From an uncultured Pelagibacteraceae bacterium (GTDB lineage: Bacteria; Pseudomonadota; Alphaproteobacteria; Pelagibacterales; Pelagibacteraceae): a DNA stretch of 62,457 nucleotides. Of this stretch, positions 28,573 through 39,457 are shown one piece after another. How positions within the stretch are numbered: the stretch's first letter is position 1; each line of letters opens with the position of its first letter. Both the position numbers and the translations under genes were made by a program. The notes beneath the pieces were generated by a model. The model did not search any database and was not told the DNA's origin. It saw nothing but the letters and a program-made list of their open reading frames with translations. The stretch is from positions 1 through 62,457 of the forward strand of contig CACEHK010000003.1 of assembly GCA_902559305.1 (NCBI GenBank), in the 5' to 3' direction.

Positions 28573-30102
28573 TTAGTACTTTAATTTAATATCCGAAATT
28601 TTAAAAGCTTTTGTGACAATTGAAGTTGTTATATAAATTAAAATGGTAATAATCACTAATAAAACTATAGTTAAAAGTTTATATTCACTTTCATAAATTA
28701 AATATTCTTTAAAATTATTGATTAATTTGTAAAATATAAATGAAGAAAAAATACATACAAATAATATATTTAAAAACCTTAGTGGAAAGCTTTTATTAAA
28801 AGAAAAATATTTTTTTAAAAGAAGATAAAATAAGAGTAAAAAAGTATTTAACCATGATGAAATAGTCGTTGCTATAGGTATTATAATAAAACCTATTTCA
28901 TCGAAAAAATAAACACTTATAAAAACATTTAAACCAACTGAAAATACAGAAAAGTAAAAAGGTATTTTTGTATTATGTCTTGCAAATAAAAAACTTGAAA
29001 ATATTTTTATTGCTGCAAAAGCAGGCAGGCCTAAGGCAAAATAAAATAATGCATTAGCTGATTGATTCACACTATATAAGTCAAATGATCCATATCCAAA
29101 TAATGCTGAAGTAATTTCATTAGATGCTATTAATAATGCTGCGGTTGCAGGTAAACTTAAATATAAACTTAACTCTAAAGATTTATTTTGAATAAAATCA
29201 ATTTTTAAACTGTTATTACTATTTATATATTTAGATAAACTTGGTAATAAAACAGTACCAATAGCTATTCCGGCAATTGCTAAATTTATTTGGTAAATTC
29301 TATCAGCATAATAAAGATAAGATACCGCATTTGCTTGAAAAGATGCAATTATTGTTCCAACTAAAATATTTATTTGTGTAACACCCGAGGAAAAAATACT
29401 AGGAATTAATTTATTAAAAAATAATTTTATTTTATTATTTATTTTAAATTTAAAATTAAATTTAGGAATAAAATATTTTTTAACAAAAAAAATCAAAAAA
29501 ATTAATTGAATTAGTCCCGCAAAAGTAACCGCGTAAGAAATATAGTATACAAGTTTATCTTCTAAAAACTTTCCAAAAATTAAGACTAATATTAAAATAA
29601 TATTTAATATAATTGGTGTAGCAGACGCTGCTGCAAATTTATTATGTGAATTTAATATTGCTGAAAAAAATGAGGATAAGCTTACTAAAAGTAAAAATGG
29701 AAAAGTAATTCTTGTAAGATTAATTGCAATTTCTAATTTTTCTGAGTTTTCTTTAAATCCAGGAGCAATTAATGAAACGAAAATTGGCATAAAAATTTCA
29801 ATTATAAAAACAATTGCAAGAAGTGCTAAAAAAAGAATATTAAAAATATTATTAGCAAAATTTTTTGCACTCTTTTTGTTTTTATTTAATTCTGAAGAAT
29901 AGCTTGGAACAAATGCAGAGTTAAAAGTACCTTCGGAAAATAATCTTCTAAAAGTATTTGGAAATCTGAAGGCTACAAAGAATGCATCTGCAATTGGGCC
30001 CGCCCCCAAGAATATTGCAATAAGGATATCTCTCAAATATCCTGACAATCTACTAATTAAAGTAAAGAAACTAAATGTACCTGTTGACTTAATGAGGTTC
30101 AT
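28573..30102 (-). CDS. murJ: Lipid II flippase MurJ
   Basis: MOP-superfamily flippase that moves lipid II across the inner membrane for peptidoglycan synthesis. The 509-residue hydrophobic protein has roughly 14 membrane segments. Signatures include [42 protein letters not shown], and ALFGYGSFD in the middle. It is divergent from maeB across 50 bp. In relatives glnD and often mutS stand between murJ and maeB; neither is here. Confidence 0.95.
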   Translation of the reverse strand: MNLIKSTGTFSFFTLISRLSGYLRDILIAIFLGAGPIADAFFVAFRFPNTFRRLFSEGTFNSAFVPSYSSELNKNKKSAKNFANNIFNILFLALLAIVFIIEIFMPIFVSLIAPGFKENSEKLEIAINLTRITFPFLLLVSLSSFFSAILNSHNKFAAASATPIILNIILILVLIFGKFLEDKLVYYISYAVTFAGLIQLIFLIFFVKKYFIPKFNFKFKINNKIKLFFNKLIPSIFSSGVTQINILVGTIIASFQANAVSYLYYADRIYQINLAIAGIAIGTVLLPSLSKYINSNNSLKIDFIQNKSLELSLYLSLPATAALLIASNEITSALFGYGSFDLYSVNQSANALFYFALGLPAFAAIKIFSSFLFARHNTKIPFYFSVFSVGLNVFISVYFFDEIGFIIIPIATTISSWLNTFLLLFYLLLKKYFSFNKSFPLRFLNILFVCIFSSFIFYKLINNFKEYLIYESEYKLLTIVLLVIITILIYITTSIVTKAFKISDIKLKY

Positions 30103-30152
30103 AAATCATATTAGTCTTAAATTTGCTCCATTTGTATATCTAATTACATAAA

Positions 30153-32441
30153 ATGAAAAAAAATAAAATTGAACATTATTCTGATAAAGAGGCTTTAGAA
30201 TTTCATAATAGCAATAAATCTGGCAAGATTGAGATAGTTTCATCAAAACCCATGACTACAAAAAGAGATTTGGCATTAGCCTATTCTCCAGGTGTAGCAG
30301 CTCCGGTTAAAGAAATTTTCAAAAATCCTGATCTTGCATATGAGTATACAACTAAAGGTAACTTGGTTGCTGTTATTAGTAACGGTACAGCTATTCTTGG
30401 ATTGGGAAACCTGGGAGCGCTAGCTTCAAAACCTGTAATGGAAGGAAAGGCAGTATTATTTAAAAGATTTGCAGATATAGACTCCATAGATTTGGAAATA
30501 GACTCGAATAATCCTCAAGAAGTTATTTCATCAATAAAAAATTTTTCAAAAAGTTTTGGGGGAATAAATTTAGAAGATATTGCGGCTCCAAATTGTTTTA
30601 TAATTGAAGAGAAATTAAAAGAAATATTAGACATTCCAGTATTCCATGACGATCAACATGGTACTGCAATAATTACATGCGCAGCATTAAAAAATGCTGT
30701 GGATATAGCAAAAAAAGATTTAAAAAAAGTTAAGATAGTAATTAATGGAGCTGGAGCATCTGCTATGGCTTGTGCGAATCTATTTAAACATACAGGAGTG
30801 CCTCAAAAAAATATAACAATGGTAGACAGAAAAGGAGTTATTTATAGAGGTAGAGATAATTTGAATCAATGGAAATCAGGTCATGCAATTGAAACAAAAA
30901 ACAGAACTCTTGATGATGCAATTAAAAATGCTGACGTATTTTTAGGCTTATCTTCTGCCGGGGCATTGAAAAAAGAAATGGTAAAAAAAATGTCAAAAAA
31001 TCCAATTATATTTGCATGTGCAAATCCTGATCCAGAAATAACACCTGAAGAGATAGAAGAAATTAGAAAAGATGCAATAATAGCTACCGGTAGATCAGAT
31101 TATCCAAACCAAGTTAATAATCTTATTGGGTTTCCATATATATTTAGAGGTGCTTTAGATGTAAGAGCAAAAACAATTAACGAAGAAATGAAAGTTGCGG
31201 CAGCAAATGCAATAGCTTCATTGGCAAGAAAAAGAGTTCCGGACGAAGTAGCAGCTGCGATGGGCGGTGAGAGGCCAATGTATGGTAAAGATTATATTAT
31301 TCCATCTACATTCGACCCAAGGTTAATTAGTGTTATTCCAGTAGCGGTAGCAAAGGCAGCTATAAAAAGTGGTGTTGCAAGAAAAAAAATTGAAAATTTT
31401 GATTTATATTCTGATCAATTAAAACAAAGATTAGATCCTTCTGTAACAATTATGCAAGGGATAAACTCTCAAATTAAAAAAACTCAAAAAAGAGTGGTTT
31501 TTGCAGATGGAGAAGATGAAAATACCTTAAAAGCTGCAATTGCCTTTCAAAATAGTGGTCTAGGAATTCCAATTTTGGTTGCTAAAGAAAAAGTTGTAAA
31601 ACAAAGACTTAAAGAAATTGGGTACAGTGAAAACTTTGATATTAAAATTGTTAATTCTACTTTTAAAGAAAAAAGAGAGAAGTATGTAAAACATATTTTT
31701 AAAAAATTGCATAGAGATAAAGGTTTTTTAGAAAGAGATTGTGACAGAATAATTAGGAATGATAGAGTTGTATGGGGTTCTTGCATGGTTGCCTGTGGAG
31801 ACGCAGATGCAATGGTCACAGGAAATACAAGAAGATATGGTCAATCACTAAGCAAGGTTCTTAAAGTAGTTAATTCAAGACCTGGTGAGATTATGTTTGG
31901 TCTTAATATGGTAGTAAATAAAGGTAGAACTGTGTTTATTGGAGATACAACAGTTCATGAATACCCAACATCATCTCAAATGGCAGAAATAGCAATTTCT
32001 GCTTCAAGAGTAGTCAGACTTTTTGGATTTAATCCTAAAGTTGCTTTCTTATCACATTCAACTTTTGGACAGCCTATTACAAGTAGAACAAAACATATTA
32101 GAGATGCCGTCGAAATACTAAAAAGAAAAAAAGTTGATTTTAAATTTGATGGAGATATGCAGCCAGACGTGGCTTTAAATGATGAATACAAAGAACTTTA
32201 TCCTTTCTCAGAAATAGTTGGAAACGCTAATGTTTTAATTATGCCTGGTCAGCATAGTGCAGCAATTTCATATAAAATAATGAAAACATTGGGCGATGCA
32301 AAAGTAATTGGGCCACTATTAATTGGTCTTGGAGAAGCAATTGAAATAGCACCTTTGAGATCATCAACTTCGGATATTTTAAATCTTGCATCTGTTGCTG
32401 CTTATTCAGCGGGTATAATCGATTATAATAAAAAAAATTAG
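30153..32441 (+). CDS. maeB: NADP-type malic enzyme with phosphotransacetylase-like domain
   Basis: Decarboxylates malate to pyruvate with NAD(P)H. Residues 1 to about 430 form the malic enzyme domain: [12 protein letters not shown], the metal/substrate segment [13 protein letters not shown], the dinucleotide loop [12 protein letters not shown], and [10 protein letters not shown]. Residues 440-762 are a phosphotransacetylase-like domain ([14 protein letters not shown] through [14 protein letters not shown]), which in known homologues is regulatory rather than catalytic. Length 762 is normal for this class. It ends 4 bp into the convergent BON lipoprotein gene. Confidence 0.96.
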   Translation: MKKNKIEHYSDKEALEFHNSNKSGKIEIVSSKPMTTKRDLALAYSPGVAAPVKEIFKNPDLAYEYTTKGNLVAVISNGTAILGLGNLGALASKPVMEGKAVLFKRFADIDSIDLEIDSNNPQEVISSIKNFSKSFGGINLEDIAAPNCFIIEEKLKEILDIPVFHDDQHGTAIITCAALKNAVDIAKKDLKKVKIVINGAGASAMACANLFKHTGVPQKNITMVDRKGVIYRGRDNLNQWKSGHAIETKNRTLDDAIKNADVFLGLSSAGALKKEMVKKMSKNPIIFACANPDPEITPEEIEEIRKDAIIATGRSDYPNQVNNLIGFPYIFRGALDVRAKTINEEMKVAAANAIASLARKRVPDEVAAAMGGERPMYGKDYIIPSTFDPRLISVIPVAVAKAAIKSGVARKKIENFDLYSDQLKQRLDPSVTIMQGINSQIKKTQKRVVFADGEDENTLKAAIAFQNSGLGIPILVAKEKVVKQRLKEIGYSENFDIKIVNSTFKEKREKYVKHIFKKLHRDKGFLERDCDRIIRNDRVVWGSCMVACGDADAMVTGNTRRYGQSLSKVLKVVNSRPGEIMFGLNMVVNKGRTVFIGDTTVHEYPTSSQMAEIAISASRVVRLFGFNPKVAFLSHSTFGQPITSRTKHIRDAVEILKRKKVDFKFDGDMQPDVALNDEYKELYPFSEIVGNANVLIMPGQHSAAISYKIMKTLGDAKVIGPLLIGLGEAIEIAPLRSSTSDILNLASVAAYSAGIIDYNKKN

Positions 32442-33031
32442 TTTTTTTGAATTCTTAAATCTTCAACCAAAAGAATACTAGAAATTACATCTTCCACATC
32501 AAGAATTTGCTTCGCTTCATCTATAACTAATGTTTTTTCCTCCTCTGTTTCGGCTATTCCATAAATATAAATTTTTTTTTTAAAAGTATCAATACTATAG
32601 TTCGCAGATTTTATTTTTTTATTAAATATTAAAGCTGTTCTTAACTGTGAAGTAATTAAAATATCTTTTGCTGATTGTTTAAAGTTAAAATCTTCCTTAA
32701 TTTTTAAATCATTTTTTACAGATCTCGCTCCTACTATCTCCCATGCTAATTTAGTAATTTTAAGTTTTTCTTCTGGATCATCAACTTTTCCAGTAATAAA
32801 TATTCGACCATCCAAAACTTGGGTACTTATGCTTAATAGATAGTTTTTATTCATTAATAATAATTTAGCATCTAGATTTTTATCCATTATTCCATCATCA
32901 ATCTGAGTACCTAGGGTTCTTGGGTCAAGCGCAACACTAACGCCAGTTCCAAAAACACCTTTAGAAGAAGCGCCCACACAACCATTTAATAAAACCAAAA
33001 TTAATAAAATTTTAATAAATCTATTTTTCAT
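32438..33031 (-). CDS. Dual BON-domain lipoprotein (DolP/YraP-like)
   Basis: A 197-residue predicted lipoprotein with signal MKNRFIKILLILVLLNGC and a lipobox ending at Cys18. Two BON domains follow, about residues 63-112 (YLLSISTQVLDGRIFITGKVDD) and 128-190 (IKSANYSIDTFKKKIYIYGIAETEEEK). DolP of E. coli is an outer-membrane integrity factor encoded near rsmI and lpoA; the same neighbours are present here, which supports the assignment. The start overlaps the rsmI stop by 11 bp. Confidence 0.8.
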   Translation of the reverse strand: MKNRFIKILLILVLLNGCVGASSKGVFGTGVSVALDPRTLGTQIDDGIMDKNLDAKLLLMNKNYLLSISTQVLDGRIFITGKVDDPEEKLKITKLAWEIVGARSVKNDLKIKEDFNFKQSAKDILITSQLRTALIFNKKIKSANYSIDTFKKKIYIYGIAETEEEKTLVIDEAKQILDVEDVISSILLVEDLRIQKN

Positions 33032-33884
33032 TTTTTATACTTAAACAATAATTATAAATTTCTTTTTTTGAAATATTTCTAACATCTTTTATTAAATCTA
33101 CTATTTCTCTAATACTTAACTTTTTAATTAATTGCCTAATTTTTATTTTATCAGATTCGTTTAATTTGTTCGAAATATTCTTAGAGGATTTTTTTCCTGA
33201 TATTACTAATGTTATTTCCCCTTTTAAACTTATATTTTCTTTCTCTAGCTGACTTATATCAAGCCTAAAAAATTCTTCATAATATTTTGTCATTTCTTTA
33301 CAAATTAAAATTTTTCTATCTAAAAAATATTTTTTTAAAATATCTACAGATCTATTAAATTTTCTAGCTGAAATAAAAAAAACTATTGAGACATCAATTT
33401 TAGACAAAATATCAAAATTTTTTTTTATTTCAGAGTTACTCTCTGGAAAAAAACCATAAAAAAAATATTTATCTGCAAATCCACTTACAGAAAGTGCTGC
33501 TATAGGTGATGATGGTCCAGGAATAGGAATTAAATTTATATTATTATTTATACATTCATTAATAATTATATTACCAGGGTCTGAAATAATCGGGGTTCCA
33601 GCATCAGAAATTAGAGATACTGTTTTATTTTTCTTTAATATATCTATTATTTTTTTAATGTTTTTTTTCTCATTAAATTTATGATTAGAAATTAATTTTG
33701 AACTAATTTTATATCTAGATAGTAGCCTCTTAGAAACTCTGGTATCTTCACAAAGAATATAGTCAGATTTTTGCAAAACATCCAAAGCTCTAAGAGTTAT
33801 ATCTTCTAGATTTCCAATCGGAGTAGAAACAATATATAAACCGGGTTTTAAATTAATATTTTGTGAGTCAGTTTGTAGATTCAT
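33021..33884 (-). CDS. rsmI: 16S rRNA 2'-O-ribose C1402 methyltransferase RsmI
   Basis: Tetrapyrrole-methylase-fold SAM enzyme modifying C1402 in the decoding site. The 287-residue protein shows GLYIVSTPIGNLEDITLRAL, ILCEDTRVSKRLL, SDAGTPIISDPG, IPIPGPSSPIAALSVSG and the C-terminal domain starting at IKIRQLIKKLSIREIVDLI. It overlaps the BON gene start and is divergent from the LpoA-like gene across 31 bp. Confidence 0.95.
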   Translation of the reverse strand: MNLQTDSQNINLKPGLYIVSTPIGNLEDITLRALDVLQKSDYILCEDTRVSKRLLSRYKISSKLISNHKFNEKKNIKKIIDILKKNKTVSLISDAGTPIISDPGNIIINECINNNINLIPIPGPSSPIAALSVSGFADKYFFYGFFPESNSEIKKNFDILSKIDVSIVFFISARKFNRSVDILKKYFLDRKILICKEMTKYYEEFFRLDISQLEKENISLKGEITLVISGKKSSKNISNKLNESDKIKIRQLIKKLSIREIVDLIKDVRNISKKEIYNYCLSIKNEK

Positions 33885-33915
33885 TATTTTAATTGATTAT
33901 AATAATAACATTAAA

Positions 33916-35067
33916 ATGAAAAAATTTATTAAAATTATTATTTTTATATTTACAGGTTTGATAATTAATGTTTTTCAAAGTTTAGCTGATGATAAAATCA
34001 AAATAGGCTTAATAGTTCCATTATCAGGAGATTATAAAGAAATCGGCAGATCAATACTTAAGGCTACTCAATTAGCAATCAATAAAATTGATGATAATAG
34101 AATATTAATTATTCCAAAAGATACTCGATCAGATCCTGAAATTACTTTAAAAGTTTCTAAGGAACTTTATGAAGAAGGGGTAAGGATTATAATAGGGCCA
34201 GTTTTCAATAAAAATTTAGTATATTTAAATCAATTAGAAGAAATAATTTTTTTATCTTTATCAAATACAAACATAAACAATCCAAAAAATGTCATAAGTG
34301 GTGGCATAAATGCAATTTCACAAATGAACGCAATAAAAAAATTTCAAAAATTTGCGAAATTAGAGAGAAGTATTTTATTAGTACCAAATTCTGAATTTAA
34401 AATTGAGATTGAGAATGCAGTTATGAAAACGAAAATTAAATTAAAGGACAAATTTATTTATGATTCAGACCCAACTATTTTAACTTCTCAAATAGAAAAA
34501 TTAACAAGATATGCTCAAAGAAAAAGAAACTTAAAAGATGAAATAAAAAGATTAAAAAATTCCAATGATATTAATAAAGAAAAAAAAATTTCTAATTTAG
34601 AAAAAAGAGATACATTGGGTGGAATTAATTTTGACTCTGTAATTATCGCTGATTTTGATGAAAGTTTAAAAAGTGTAACAACTTCATTATTATATACAGA
34701 CGTATCCTCAAATAGAATCAACTATATAACTCTTAATCAATGGTTCGATAAATCAATTTTAAAAGAAAAAAATTTACAACCAATATATTTTCCATCAATA
34801 AATAAAAAAAATTATGATGAATTTGTTTCTGAGTATTATAAAATTTATAATGAATATCCAAATCAAATATCTTTTTTGAGTTTTGACTTGACTGGCTTGG
34901 TGTATTTTTTGTTATACAAAAATGATTTTATTATGAATAATAAAATTTTTTACAAAAAAAATAAATTTAAAGGGAAAATAGGAGTTTTTGAAATTAATAA
35001 AAATAAAATAAGTCATATATTAAATTTTTATGTTGCAGAGGATAACGATTTTAAAAAAATTTTTTAA
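33916..35067 (+). CDS. Penicillin-binding-protein activator-like periplasmic protein (LpoA C-domain type)
   Basis: A 383-residue exported protein with a signal peptide of about 24 residues (ending NVFQSLAD), then a periplasmic-binding-protein type 1 fold beginning IKIGLIVPLSGDYKEIGRSIL. This matches the LppC/LpoA C-terminal domain, which stimulates class A penicillin-binding proteins from the outer membrane. No lipobox Cys is visible at the cleavage site, so it may be soluble in the periplasm. The divergent position next to rsmI matches the E. coli lpoA locus. An amino-acid ABC-transporter binding protein is the alternative, but no transporter genes are nearby. The 3' end overlaps rdgB by 17 bp. 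Confidence 0.72.
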   Translation: MKKFIKIIIFIFTGLIINVFQSLADDKIKIGLIVPLSGDYKEIGRSILKATQLAINKIDDNRILIIPKDTRSDPEITLKVSKELYEEGVRIIIGPVFNKNLVYLNQLEEIIFLSLSNTNINNPKNVISGGINAISQMNAIKKFQKFAKLERSILLVPNSEFKIEIENAVMKTKIKLKDKFIYDSDPTILTSQIEKLTRYAQRKRNLKDEIKRLKNSNDINKEKKISNLEKRDTLGGINFDSVIIADFDESLKSVTTSLLYTDVSSNRINYITLNQWFDKSILKEKNLQPIYFPSINKKNYDEFVSEYYKIYNEYPNQISFLSFDLTGLVYFLLYKNDFIMNNKIFYKKNKFKGKIGVFEINKNKISHILNFYVAEDNDFKKIF

Positions 35068-35653
35068 TTTTTCTGAATGCCTTAAACCTGTGATCAATTT
35101 TATATTTCTCCTTAGGGTTCATTTGACCAAAAGTAAATTTTTTTTTTAATGGAATAAATATTGGGTCATATCCAAAACCATTTTTACCTTTCTTAAATTT
35201 TGAAATAGTCCCTTCAACTTTACCAGTTACAATTATAAACTTATTGTTTGGCCAATAAATAGTTAGAGAACAGATAAATCTAGCAGTTTGTTTTTTTTTG
35301 TGCCAATTTTTATTTTTTTTTTTTAGTTCTTTATATATTTTTTTTATAGCTAAGTTAAAATTATTTTTTTTTCCTCCCCATCTTGCTGAATATATTCCAG
35401 GCAATCTATTTAAGGTATCAATCTCAAGACCAGAATCATCCGCGAGGCAAATCATTTTGGTTTTTTTTGAAAAGAATTTGGCTTTTATATATGAATTATC
35501 TTCAAAAGTTTTTCCATTTTCTGCTGGACTTTTTAAATTAAAGTCTTTTGGGGTTAAAATATGTACACTTTTAGGCAACAGGTCCGTTATTTCCTTTATT
35601 TTACCTTGATTATTAGATCCTACAAATAAATTAATTATTTTTTCTTTTTTCAT
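35051..35653 (-). CDS. rdgB: XTP/dITP diphosphatase RdgB
   Basis: House-cleaning pyrophosphatase that removes dITP, dXTP and ITP from nucleotide pools. The 200-residue protein shows LFVGSNNQGKIKEI, FEDNSYIKAK, CLADDSGLEIDTL with the catalytic Asp, GIYSARWGG, GTISKFKKGKNGFGYDPIFIP and the ending DHRFKAFRKI. It is divergent from grpE with 30 bp between starts and tail-overlaps the LpoA-like gene. Confidence 0.95.
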   Translation of the reverse strand: MKKEKIINLFVGSNNQGKIKEITDLLPKSVHILTPKDFNLKSPAENGKTFEDNSYIKAKFFSKKTKMICLADDSGLEIDTLNRLPGIYSARWGGKKNNFNLAIKKIYKELKKKNKNWHKKKQTARFICSLTIYWPNNKFIIVTGKVEGTISKFKKGKNGFGYDPIFIPLKKKFTFGQMNPKEKYKIDHRFKAFRKIKKFF

Positions 35654-35683
35654 CTAGAAATAATCATTTTTCTTACCATATAG

Positions 35684-36316
35684 ATGCCTATGGAAAAAGA
35701 AGAAAACCAAAATTCTAATTTGGATAATATGGAAGATAATAGAGATAGCAATGATCAAAGTAATCCTATTGAAAAAAATGAAGATCTTAAACCAGGTGAT
35801 AAGATAAAAGAATTAGAAGATAAATTGGCGCGAGCATACGCTGAGATTGAGAATCAAAGAAGAAGGTTCGAAAAAGAAAAAGATGATGCATTTGATTACG
35901 GTGGATTTTCACTCGCAAGAGAGAGCTTAAACTTAATTGATAATTTGGAGAGATCAAAAGTTGCTCTAGAAAATGATGAAAATTTAAAAAATTCTGAAGC
36001 ACTAAAAAAAATAGTTGACCATTTAGATGTAATACAGAAAGACATGATTTCAATATTAAAAAAAAATAATATTGAGGAAATAAAATCAATTGACCAAAAA
36101 TTAGATCCTAATTTGCATCAGGCAATGATGGAAATAGAAGATGATAATAAAGAAACTGGAACAGTAGTTCAGGAAATTCAGAAAGGATTTATGATGAAAG
36201 ATAGGCTATTACGACCTTCGCTTGTAGCAGTTTCAAAAAAAACAAATAAAAAAGATAAAAATTTAAAACAGGATCAAAAAAGTGAGGAAAATCAATCAAA
36301 ATCCAATGAAAATTAG
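35684..36316 (+). CDS. grpE: Nucleotide exchange factor GrpE
   Basis: Promotes ADP release from DnaK. The 210-residue protein has a charged, disordered N-terminus (about 1-45), a long coiled-coil (KIKELEDKLARAYAEIENQRRRFEKEKDDA), and the C-terminal beta-domain with HQAMMEIEDDNKETGTVVQEIQKGFMMKDRLLRPSLVAVSK. A second ATG two codons in is an alternative start. It heads grpE-dnaK-dnaJ. Confidence 0.95.
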   Translation: MPMEKEENQNSNLDNMEDNRDSNDQSNPIEKNEDLKPGDKIKELEDKLARAYAEIENQRRRFEKEKDDAFDYGGFSLARESLNLIDNLERSKVALENDENLKNSEALKKIVDHLDVIQKDMISILKKNNIEEIKSIDQKLDPNLHQAMMEIEDDNKETGTVVQEIQKGFMMKDRLLRPSLVAVSKKTNKKDKNLKQDQKSEENQSKSNEN

Positions 36317-36328
36317 TTTTTTAAGGAA

Positions 36329-36356
36329 CTTGTAGATTAAAAAATAACACATATAT
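36329..36356 (+). promoter_or_regulatory. Candidate heat-shock (RpoH) promoter of dnaK
   Basis: CTTG at 36329-36332 is followed after exactly 17 bp by CATATAT at 36350-36356. The alphaproteobacterial sigma-32 pattern is about CTTG-N17-CYTATNT, so only the Y position mismatches. Initiation would fall near 36363, about 11 bp before the dnaK ATG, just at the GGAAAG ribosome-binding site. It lies in the only sizeable gap (58 bp) of the grpE-dnaK-dnaJ run. Confidence 0.5.
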
Positions 36357-36374
36357 GAAGAAGGAAAGTAAATT

Positions 36375-38303
36375 ATGAGCAAAGTAATAGGAATAGATTT
36401 AGGAACAACAAACTCGTGTGTCTCGATAATGGAAGGGACTCAGCCAAAAGTTTTAGAGAATGCAGAGGGTGCAAGAACCACACCTTCAGTGGTAGCTTTT
36501 ACAGAAGGTGAAGAAAAATTAGTGGGTCAACCTGCAAAAAGACAGGCTGTTACTAATCCTGAAAATACAATATTTGCTGTTAAAAGATTAATAGGAAGAA
36601 ATTTTGAAGATCCAACAGTAAAAAAAGATATAGAAACATCTCCATTTAAAATTATAAACTCTGATAGTGGGGATGCGTGGATTGAATCTAAAAATAAAAA
36701 ATACTCTCCTTCTCAAATTTCAGCATTTGTTTTACAAAAAATGAAAGAAACTGCAGAGAAATACCTTGGTCAAGAAGTTACAAAAGCGGTAATAACAGTT
36801 CCGGCATACTTTAATGATGCCCAAAGACAGGCAACAAAAGATGCGGGAAAAATTGCAGGATTAGAAGTTTTAAGAATAATAAATGAACCAACAGCGGCAT
36901 CTTTGGCTTATGGATTAGACAAAAAACAGAATAAAAAGATTGCAGTGTATGATCTAGGTGGAGGAACTTTTGATGTCTCTATATTAGAACTTGGCGATGG
37001 AGTTTTTGAAGTTAAGTCTACTAATGGCGATACGTTTTTAGGGGGTGAAGACTTCGATAATACAATTGTTGATTATTTGTTAAGTGAATTTAAAAAAGAA
37101 AATGGAATAGATTTAAAATCAGACAAACTAGCACTACAAAGATTAAAAGAAGCTGCTGAAAAGGCAAAAATTGAATTATCTTCAGCAACACAAACTGAGA
37201 TAAATTTGCCATTTATTACTGCTGATAAAACAGGCCCGAAGCATATTAATTTAAAAATGACTAGAGCAAAATTAGAAGCTTTGGTTGAAGATTTAATTGC
37301 AAGAACAATTCCTCCTTGTAAAACTGCTCTTCAAGATGCTGGTTTATCTGCAAGTGAAGTTAATGAAATTATTTTGGTAGGTGGTATGACAAGAATGCCT
37401 AAAGTAATTGAAGAGGTTAAAAATTTCTTTGGTAAAGAACCAAATAAAAGTGTAAACCCAGATGAAGTTGTAGCTATGGGTGCCGCAATTCAAGCGGGTG
37501 TGCTCCAGGGCGATGTTAAAGATGTATTATTGTTAGATGTTACGCCTCTATCATTAGGAATTGAAACTCTTGGTGGAGTATCAACAAAACTAATAGATAA
37601 AAATACAACTATACCAACAAAAAAAAGTCAAGTTTTCTCTACTGCAGAAGATAACCAGCCAGCTGTATCAATAAGAGTTCTTCAAGGTGAAAGGGAAATG
37701 GCGACAGATAATAAATTACTTGGAAATTTTGAATTAGTTGGAATTGCGCCGGCTCCTAGAGGAGTACCTCAAGTAGAAGTGACTTTTGACATTGATGCTA
37801 ATGGAATAGTGAATGTTTCAGCAAAAGATAAAGGAACTGGAAAAGAACAAAAAATTCAAATTCAAGCTTCGGGTGGTCTAAGTGAAGAAGAAATTAATAA
37901 AATGGTTAAAGAAGCAGAATCAAATAAAGAGGCGGACAAGAAAAAAAGAGAAGCCGTTGATGCAAGAAATCAAGCTGATACTTTATTACACTCTACAGAA
38001 AAAAATTTAAAAGAACATGGCAGTAAAGTTTCTGAAGCAGACAAGAAAGCAATAGAAACTTCCTCTGCAAACTTAAGAAATGCATTAAAAGGAACTGATA
38101 TTGAAGATATAAAAAAAAAAACACAAGATTTAGTCCAAGCTTCTATGAAATTGGGTGAGGCAATTTATAAATCTCAGCAAAGTGCTAAGCCTGGTGATAA
38201 AACAAAAGATGCAAAAGAAAAAGAAGAAGGAAAAAAAGACGATAATGTTGTTGATGCAGACTTTGAAGAAGTAAAAGACGATAATAAAGAAAAAAGCGCC
38301 TAA
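36375..38303 (+). CDS. dnaK: Chaperone DnaK (Hsp70)
   Basis: ATP-driven folding chaperone. The 642 residues show [17 protein letters not shown] (phosphate 1), [48 protein letters not shown] (phosphate 2), [10 protein letters not shown] (adenosine), then the substrate domain from [13 protein letters not shown] and an acidic C-terminal tail ending [19 protein letters not shown] Shine-Dalgarno lies 7 bp before the ATG. Partner genes grpE and dnaJ flank it. Confidence 0.99.
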   Translation: MSKVIGIDLGTTNSCVSIMEGTQPKVLENAEGARTTPSVVAFTEGEEKLVGQPAKRQAVTNPENTIFAVKRLIGRNFEDPTVKKDIETSPFKIINSDSGDAWIESKNKKYSPSQISAFVLQKMKETAEKYLGQEVTKAVITVPAYFNDAQRQATKDAGKIAGLEVLRIINEPTAASLAYGLDKKQNKKIAVYDLGGGTFDVSILELGDGVFEVKSTNGDTFLGGEDFDNTIVDYLLSEFKKENGIDLKSDKLALQRLKEAAEKAKIELSSATQTEINLPFITADKTGPKHINLKMTRAKLEALVEDLIARTIPPCKTALQDAGLSASEVNEIILVGGMTRMPKVIEEVKNFFGKEPNKSVNPDEVVAMGAAIQAGVLQGDVKDVLLLDVTPLSLGIETLGGVSTKLIDKNTTIPTKKSQVFSTAEDNQPAVSIRVLQGEREMATDNKLLGNFELVGIAPAPRGVPQVEVTFDIDANGIVNVSAKDKGTGKEQKIQIQASGGLSEEEINKMVKEAESNKEADKKKREAVDARNQADTLLHSTEKNLKEHGSKVSEADKKAIETSSANLRNALKGTDIEDIKKKTQDLVQASMKLGEAIYKSQQSAKPGDKTKDAKEKEEGKKDDNVVDADFEEVKDDNKEKSA

Positions 38304-38329
38304 GCTAACAACTACTTGTCTAATTAGTT

Positions 38330-39454
38330 ATGGCAAAAAGAGATTACTATGAAGTCTTAGGTGTAAATAAAAGTGCAACTCCCGATCAAATAAAATCAGC
38401 TTACAGAAAGTTAGCTGTAAAACATCATCCGGACAAAAACAAAGGTGATAAGGCAGCTGAAGAAAAATTTAAAGAAGCATCTGAAGCTTATCATGTGCTA
38501 TCAAACTCTGAACGTAAACAAAATTATGATAACTTTGGCCATGCAGCATTTGAGAATGGTGGTGGTGGAAGGGGTGGTTTTGGCAATTTTGATTTTTCAA
38601 GTTCTTTTTCAGATATATTTGAAGATTTTTTTGGAGAAGGGTTTGGTGGCGGAAGGCGTTCAAGAAGATCAAATAATAGAGGATCAGATTTAAGATATGA
38701 CTTATCGATTACTCTAGAAGAATCTTATACTGGAAAAAAACAAGATATTAAATTTTCAACATCAGAGAAATGTGAAACTTGCAAAGGTTCAGGTTCAAAA
38801 CCGGGCCATGACGTTAGTTCATGTTCTATGTGTGGTGGCCATGGACAAGTCAGATCTAGTCAAGGATTTTTTACAGTCCAACAAACGTGTCCGCAATGTT
38901 CAGGGTCAGGTGAAGAAATTACAAATCCATGTACTAGTTGTAGTGGACAAGGAAAACAGCAAGCCTCAAAAAGACTTTCGGTTTCAATTCCAAAAGGTGT
39001 TGATGATGGAACAAGAATAAGACTTGCTGGCAAAGGAGAAGCGGGCTCCAGAGGTGCGGGGAATGGAGATCTTTATCTATTTATAAATGTTTATTCACAT
39101 GATTTATTTAAAAGATCTGATGAAAATTTATTTTTTGAGTGTCCAATCTCTATTGCTGATGCAGCATTAGGAACATCAATTGAAATACCAACAATTGATG
39201 GTGGAAAAGCTAAGATAAAAATTCCCTCAGGAACTCAAAGTGGAAAACAATTTAGATTAAAGGGTAAAGGAATGCCATTTATGAGAGGCAGTGGAATTGG
39301 GGATCTATATGTACAAGTTAATACTGAAGTTCCCATTTCTTTAAATAAAGAACAAAAAGAATTGCTTGAAAAGTTTAGAGAAATAGAAAATGAGAAATCT
39401 AATCCAAGCATTAAAAAATTCTTTCAAAAAGCTAAGAGTTTTTGGAAAAATTAA
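38330..39454 (+). CDS. dnaJ: Co-chaperone DnaJ (Hsp40)
   Basis: Delivers substrates to DnaK and stimulates its ATPase. The 374-residue class I DnaJ has a J domain with KHHPDKNKGD (HPD motif), a G/F-rich linker (about 74-105), four zinc-binding CxxCxGxG repeats (CETCKGSG, CSMCGGHG, CPQCSGSG, CTSCSGQG; about 147-210), and two C-terminal beta domains. It follows dnaK by 26 bp. Confidence 0.98.
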   Translation: MAKRDYYEVLGVNKSATPDQIKSAYRKLAVKHHPDKNKGDKAAEEKFKEASEAYHVLSNSERKQNYDNFGHAAFENGGGGRGGFGNFDFSSSFSDIFEDFFGEGFGGGRRSRRSNNRGSDLRYDLSITLEESYTGKKQDIKFSTSEKCETCKGSGSKPGHDVSSCSMCGGHGQVRSSQGFFTVQQTCPQCSGSGEEITNPCTSCSGQGKQQASKRLSVSIPKGVDDGTRIRLAGKGEAGSRGAGNGDLYLFINVYSHDLFKRSDENLFFECPISIADAALGTSIEIPTIDGGKAKIKIPSGTQSGKQFRLKGKGMPFMRGSGIGDLYVQVNTEVPISLNKEQKELLEKFREIENEKSNPSIKKFFQKAKSFWKN

Positions 39455-39457
39455 AAA

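Noticed and set aside
33916-35067. Branched-chain amino-acid ABC-transporter binding protein
   Set aside because: The fold is shared, but there are no permease or ATPase genes around it and the rsmI/DolP neighbourhood points to the LpoA type.
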